Below are positions 14,780 through 18,108 of a stretch of DNA of 18,108 bases, in pieces. The notes beneath the pieces were generated by a model, which was not told the origin of the DNA, searched no databases, and was given only the letters and a program-made list of their open reading frames with translations. Position 1 is the stretch's first letter. Every line of letters starts with the position of its first letter. Location of the stretch: positions 1-18,108 of the forward strand of contig JAJXZK010000303.1 in NCBI GenBank assembly GCA_021780095.1, in the 5' to 3' direction. This DNA is from Acidobacteriota bacterium. GTDB lineage: Bacteria; Acidobacteriota; Terriglobia; Terriglobales; Acidobacteriaceae. A program made the position numbers and the translations under genes.

Positions 14780-16471
14780 TCAATTCGCCACTCCTTCCTG
14801 GGTATTGGCTCCATCGCGTGGGTCATAGACCACCCGAATCAAGCCGTCGCGATAATCAATATCGACGACTAAATACCGCAGCGTCTGCAATCCGATAATG
14901 CCGGAAACTTCCACTCCGGACTCCGTGCTCAGGCCATCCATGTTGATCACAAGCACGTCTTTCAACGGCGCACGCAACCGAGCAAAATCAAGATCGACTC
15001 CGCCCTCGGTATACAGATTCGCAACCCGCCCGCTCAGACCGGTGAGGCTATCCTGTGTATCGGAATGCACACTTCCGGCACTCTTCGCCGCCGGCATCGA
15101 AAGAATGCTGACGGAGGATCCTGAGTCCAGCAGAAACAGTCGCGGCTTCTTATCCTTCAATTCTCCATTGATAAAAATCTGGTGACCCACGCGCGCAAAA
15201 GGTGACCAGAGTTGCATCTCTGGGCCGATATAGCGGTCAACATAATGAAAGGTTCGCGCTGAAGCGAGTGCCCCGTGGCTTGCATTCTTGGAAGTGCTCT
15301 CCGCAGACGAATTGCCGACGCCGTTTGCGTTCAGAGAAGCGCCATGGTCCGCATGTTCGCCGGGAATGGGGGGCAATTGCGAAAGCGTCATCTGGTGCGC
15401 AGGGAAGTCAAGCTTCACATGATAGTTTTCGAAAACATCCGCGCCGATCAGGCCATCTTTGCCGACGATAGAGGGAGTGTTCGAAACCTCCACCAGGCAA
15501 TCCTTGAACTCGAGTGAACCAATCCGCAGATCCGCTGCATAGGCCCAGAACCCGCTCATGGACTTCTGGTCGCCGATGCCGGAAATGGTGTCGCTTGTAA
15601 CCGGAACCAGGCCTGCCTTCTCCGCGGTATCGCGATTCAGCAGAATCCCGGATAATCCTGTATCGAGTTCCAACTCAGCGTTCGCTTTTTGGTTGACGTT
15701 GATCTCGAAACCCATTCCATTGGTGGGGTGGTAGACGTCTGCCGCCAGACCCTCCAACGGCAGCGATGTCTCCCGGACCGAATGCGAAGCGAGACGGCAG
15801 CCGCCATTCTTGACCGTAACGGCGGCACGCAGTTGATCTACATACTCTTGTAACGAACGCCGCTGTTCCGCTGGGATGTCTGCGGTTTTCTCCAGGTAGT
15901 CGTCGATCTGCTGGATGCGCTCCGGCAGTGGAAGCCGCTCAATCCACGACAAGTGAATGTCGGGATCGTCAGGTTCCAACTGATAGGCCATGCGCAATTG
16001 CTCGTACCCCGACGCGCGCATCGACTCAATCCATAAGAGTTGATACCAGTCGTACCGTGTGCGCGCCAGGCACGGGTCCAGTTTCAGAGAGGTTTGATAG
16101 GCTTCGGCCGCCTCCGTCAGCCTTCCTTGGCGCAGCCGTATTTCTCCCTTGGCGGTGATCAGCGCCGAGCTGCCGGGATTGACCTCCAGGCTGCTTTCTG
16201 CCAGTCCCGAGGCCTCACTGATCTCGCCTTCCTGCAGCAGACTGCGAATCTGTCCGGCAACCGCTCCCAAATTATGTGGATCATTTCTTGCGGCGGAGAA
16301 GTAGAGTTCGAACGCTTTTGAGAAATCTCCTTGTCGAAAGGCCACGGCGGCCGGGTCCATCGACGGCTTTTGAATGGGACAGTCCATTTGTTGCGCCGAC
16401 ATCGTCGGCACCACTGAAACCAGACAGACCAGCAGCAACATGGCCGTGCCGATCTCCGCGCGCAACTTCAT
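14780..16471 (-). CDS. Exported TPR protein with two retropepsin-like aspartyl protease domains
   Basis: From the ATG at 16471 (563 residues) the protein starts with a signal peptide (MKLRAEIGTAMLLLVCLVSV, cleavage near SAQQ). TPR-like repeats follow to about 170 (DPAAVAFRQGDFSKAFELYFSAA; GEIRLRQGRLTEAAEAYQTSLKLDP). The first retropepsin-type domain has ELELDTGLSGILLNR (catalytic DTG near 270-272) and closes with GLIGADVFENYHVKLDF. A low-complexity linker (about 370-400) leads to a second domain with RLFLLDSGSSVSIL (DSG near 449-451) closing with GIIGLQTLRYLVVDIDY. Both Asp motifs are intact. It probably acts in the periplasm or on the surface; the substrate is unknown. An ATG at 16477 lies directly against GAGGGG, while the ATG at 16471 has normal spacing. 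Single-domain retropepsin-like proteins with TPRs are known; the tandem form may be less common. Confidence 0.82.
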   Translation of the reverse strand: MKLRAEIGTAMLLLVCLVSVVPTMSAQQMDCPIQKPSMDPAAVAFRQGDFSKAFELYFSAARNDPHNLGAVAGQIRSLLQEGEISEASGLAESSLEVNPGSSALITAKGEIRLRQGRLTEAAEAYQTSLKLDPCLARTRYDWYQLLWIESMRASGYEQLRMAYQLEPDDPDIHLSWIERLPLPERIQQIDDYLEKTADIPAEQRRSLQEYVDQLRAAVTVKNGGCRLASHSVRETSLPLEGLAADVYHPTNGMGFEINVNQKANAELELDTGLSGILLNRDTAEKAGLVPVTSDTISGIGDQKSMSGFWAYAADLRIGSLEFKDCLVEVSNTPSIVGKDGLIGADVFENYHVKLDFPAHQMTLSQLPPIPGEHADHGASLNANGVGNSSAESTSKNASHGALASARTFHYVDRYIGPEMQLWSPFARVGHQIFINGELKDKKPRLFLLDSGSSVSILSMPAAKSAGSVHSDTQDSLTGLSGRVANLYTEGGVDLDFARLRAPLKDVLVINMDGLSTESGVEVSGIIGLQTLRYLVVDIDYRDGLIRVVYDPRDGANTQEGVAN

Positions 16472-16477
16472 ATCCAT

Positions 16478-16729
16478 CCCCTCTTCAGAAGAATGCAGAC
16501 AAATGAATGCAACCAGGCCAAGTTGTGCAGTTTAGGGTGGAGAATAACAAGGCGCGTCGCAACCCGCAAGAAACAAATGACGCTCAATGAAACTTTGGAT
16601 TGCCGCCCGTTATGAATCGGGAAGATACCCGAAGAGAATTGAATCTGCTACACTCCTCTGTTTTGCGGTAAAGGCTGAACCGTCGCGGCGGAGCGACAGA
16701 AGATGACATTCAATTAGGGGGGACAGACT
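16478..16729. promoter_or_regulatory. Divergent promoter region
   Basis: This 252 bp region separates the minus-strand protease from the plus-strand dehydrogenase, so both promoters should lie here. I see two small inverted repeats on the dehydrogenase side: CGGG-AAGATA-CCCG around 16618-16632 and GTCGC-GGCGGA-GCGAC at 16682-16697. No -35/-10 pair with good spacing was convincing. A G-rich run followed by ACAGACT precedes the GTG start of the dehydrogenase and probably serves as its ribosome binding site. Confidence 0.35.
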
Positions 16730-17581
16730 GTGAGTCAGATTCAAAAGGTCGGCGTGATCGGTGCCGGAACCATGGGAAATGGGATTGCGCATGTGTTCGC
16801 GCGTGGTGGCTTCCACGTGGTGTTGTGTGAAGTCGAGCAGCGCTTTCTGGATCGCGGACTGGAGACGCTGCGGAAGAATCTGGAACGCGAAGCCGCAAAA
16901 GGGAAGATCACGGCCGACGACGCACAGGCATCTCTCGCTCGTGTGACCGGCGTGCTCGATCGAGAACGATTGGCAGATTGCGATTTTGTGATCGAAGCTG
17001 CGACGGAAAAATTTGAAATCAAAAAGATCATCTTTGCTGACCTGGACCGGATCACGCGCAAAGACGTCATCCTGGCCTCAAACACTTCGTCCATTTCTGT
17101 GACGAAGCTGGCCAATGTCACCAGCCGGCCCGATCGCGTCATTGGCATGCATTTTTTTAACCCTGTACCGATGATGAAGCTGGTCGAAGTAATTCGCGGT
17201 ATGGCGACCAGTCAGGAGACCTACGATCAGGTCCGCGACCTGGCCGTGAAGCTGGAGAAGACGCCCGTCGAAGTCAACGATGCGCCTGGATTCGTGTCGA
17301 ATCGCGTATTAATGCCGCTGCTGAATGAAGCCATGTTTGCCGTGATGGAAGGCGTTGCTACTCCGGAGGCAGTGGATGAAGTGTTTAAACTCGGCATGGC
17401 GCACCCCATGGGACCGCTGACGCTGGCCGACTTTATCGGCCTGGATGTTTGCCTGGACATTATGCGCGTGCTGCAGGAGGGCTTTGGCGATCCGAAATAT
17501 CGTCCCTGCCCGTTGTTGGTCCGAATGGTTGACGCGGGTTGGCTGGGCCGAAAATCAGGCCGCGGATTCTATCAATATTGA
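16730..17581 (+). CDS. 3-hydroxybutyryl-CoA dehydrogenase
   Basis: This 283-residue enzyme interconverts acetoacetyl-CoA and 3-hydroxybutyryl-CoA with NAD(P), in beta-oxidation, butanoate or polyhydroxybutyrate-related metabolism. The N-terminal Rossmann fold has VGVIGAGTMGNGIAHVFA with the dinucleotide loop GAGTMG (11-16) and an acidic residue (Glu34) ending the second strand, which favours NAD. The active site has Ser120 (SNTSS), catalytic His141 (GMHFFNPVPMMKLVEV) with Glu153, and Asn191 (PGFVSNR). The C-terminal helical domain ends GWLGRKSGRGFYQY. Length and motifs match the single-function Hbd/PaaH type rather than a large FadB fusion. The start is GTG at 16730 after a G-rich stretch. 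No acyl-CoA dehydrogenase or thiolase is adjacent. Confidence 0.94.
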   Translation: MSQIQKVGVIGAGTMGNGIAHVFARGGFHVVLCEVEQRFLDRGLETLRKNLEREAAKGKITADDAQASLARVTGVLDRERLADCDFVIEAATEKFEIKKIIFADLDRITRKDVILASNTSSISVTKLANVTSRPDRVIGMHFFNPVPMMKLVEVIRGMATSQETYDQVRDLAVKLEKTPVEVNDAPGFVSNRVLMPLLNEAMFAVMEGVATPEAVDEVFKLGMAHPMGPLTLADFIGLDVCLDIMRVLQEGFGDPKYRPCPLLVRMVDAGWLGRKSGRGFYQY

Positions 17582-17731
17582 GTTGAGAATCGGTTGCGGT
17601 GCCTGCCAGCTCATCTCCGACTCTTAACTGCTCCATGGCCGGTTATTTCACTCATTCACGTCCGAAGGGTTGTGCCGCATTCAGCAGGAATTCACCCTTG
17701 CTTCAACCATGAAACGCGATACTCTTTTCAT

Positions 17732-18108
17732 ATGGTTCGTGTTACAGTTCTGGGCTCCGGTTCTAAAGGGAATTGCACCGTTGTCTCCACCAGCCGCACT
17801 CGTATTGTGTTGGATGCCGGACTCAGTTGCAGAGAAATCGTCAAGCGCATGCGCTTCTGCGGGGAAGACCCTGAAAAGTTGGATGCGGTCCTGATCAGCC
17901 ATGAGCATCAGGATCACGTCCAGGGTCTCTCCGTGCTCGCGCGCCGCTGGAATGTCCCGGTCTATGCCACGCAGCCGACCCACGCCGCATGGAAAGCCTG
18001 GATCACTCCCCGAACCACCATGAGCCTGAACCAATGGCTGGAGCTTCGCCGCCAGCAGTACGCCGAGTCGATGAAATCAGGCGCCTACGCAGAGAACGAC
18101 CCGGCTGC
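17732..18108 (+). CDS. Metallo-beta-lactamase-fold hydrolase, YycJ/WalJ type, 5' part only
   Basis: The frame is open from ATG 17732 to the window edge (125 whole codons) with no stop. The protein begins MVRVTVLGSGSKGNCTVV, followed by IVLDAGLSCREIVKRM and the zinc-binding motif SHEHQDHVQGL. This is the N-terminal pattern of the YycJ/WalJ branch of the metallo-beta-lactamase fold, whose members are described as exonuclease-like or regulators of cell division and wall stress. The end includes VPVYATQPTHAAWK, another family-like segment. The His of HEHQDH and the Asp before HV should bind zinc. No Shine-Dalgarno sequence is visible before the ATG. The remaining metal ligands lie outside the window. 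It is 150 bp after the dehydrogenase, so it may have its own promoter. Confidence 0.85.
   Translation, partial: MVRVTVLGSGSKGNCTVVSTSRTRIVLDAGLSCREIVKRMRFCGEDPEKLDAVLISHEHQDHVQGLSVLARRWNVPVYATQPTHAAWKAWITPRTTMSLNQWLELRRQQYAESMKSGAYAENDPA

Noticed and set aside
17670..17894. 74-codon frame over the start of the metallo-hydrolase
   Set aside because: A different frame over the same bases encodes the clear HEHQDH metal-binding motif and family N-terminus, so this frame is a shadow.
1..18108. Mobile element, CRISPR array, tRNA or rRNA gene
   Set aside because: No transposase or integrase, no regularly spaced direct repeats, and no T-loop or other tRNA-like pattern was seen in the gaps. The gene content looks vertical and ordinary.

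Overview
The window reads as a stretch of mostly chromosomal, housekeeping-type DNA from a moderately GC-rich Gram-negative bacterium. Outer-envelope features support this: a lipobox lipoprotein, an MlaF-type lipid-transport ATPase, a periplasmic DsbA-like protein and a YVTN-type propeller. The mix of TlyA, orphan MlaF-like ATPase, M20 dipeptidase, TPR/aspartyl-protease protein and YVTN propeller fits Acidobacteriota best (class Terriglobia or relatives). That assignment is inference from gene content and sequence flavour, not from a marker gene. No mobile element, CRISPR array, tRNA or rRNA gene was found.

Layout. (1) 1-2295, plus strand: the 3' end of a beta-propeller protein, then tlyA and nadK almost touching (11 bp apart). 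(2) 2331-6375, minus strand: a small Pro/Lys-rich lipoprotein, and a two-component pair transcribed as NtrC-type regulator then NtrB-type membrane histidine kinase. (3) 6548-9910, plus strand: a tight run of rhodanese, M20 dipeptidase, MobA and an MlaF-like ATPase. (4) 9911-11850: a roughly 400 bp region without a convincing gene, then a polyprenyl-phosphate sugar phosphotransferase that would start exopolysaccharide or O-antigen repeat units. (5) 11946-14657: glutamine-dependent NAD synthetase and a secreted DsbC/DsbA-like thiol protein. (6) 14780-16471, minus strand: an exported TPR protein with two retropepsin-like Asp domains. (7) 16730 to the end: 3-hydroxybutyryl-CoA dehydrogenase and the 5' part of a YycJ/WalJ-type metallo-beta-lactamase-fold hydrolase that has no stop codon inside the window.

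The genes do not form one obvious pathway. Two act in NAD(P) supply (nadK and nadE, about 10 kb apart), several in the cell envelope (lipoprotein, MlaF-like, sugar transferase, DsbA-like, protease), and the two-component system is a sigma-54 activator pair of unknown signal. I see no clear new defence or mobile system. The items most worth a second look are the two-Asp-domain TPR protease, the DsbC-like/DsbA-like fusion, a possible sigma-54 promoter next to the sigma-54 regulator, the possibly leaderless nadE and the long region before the sugar transferase.
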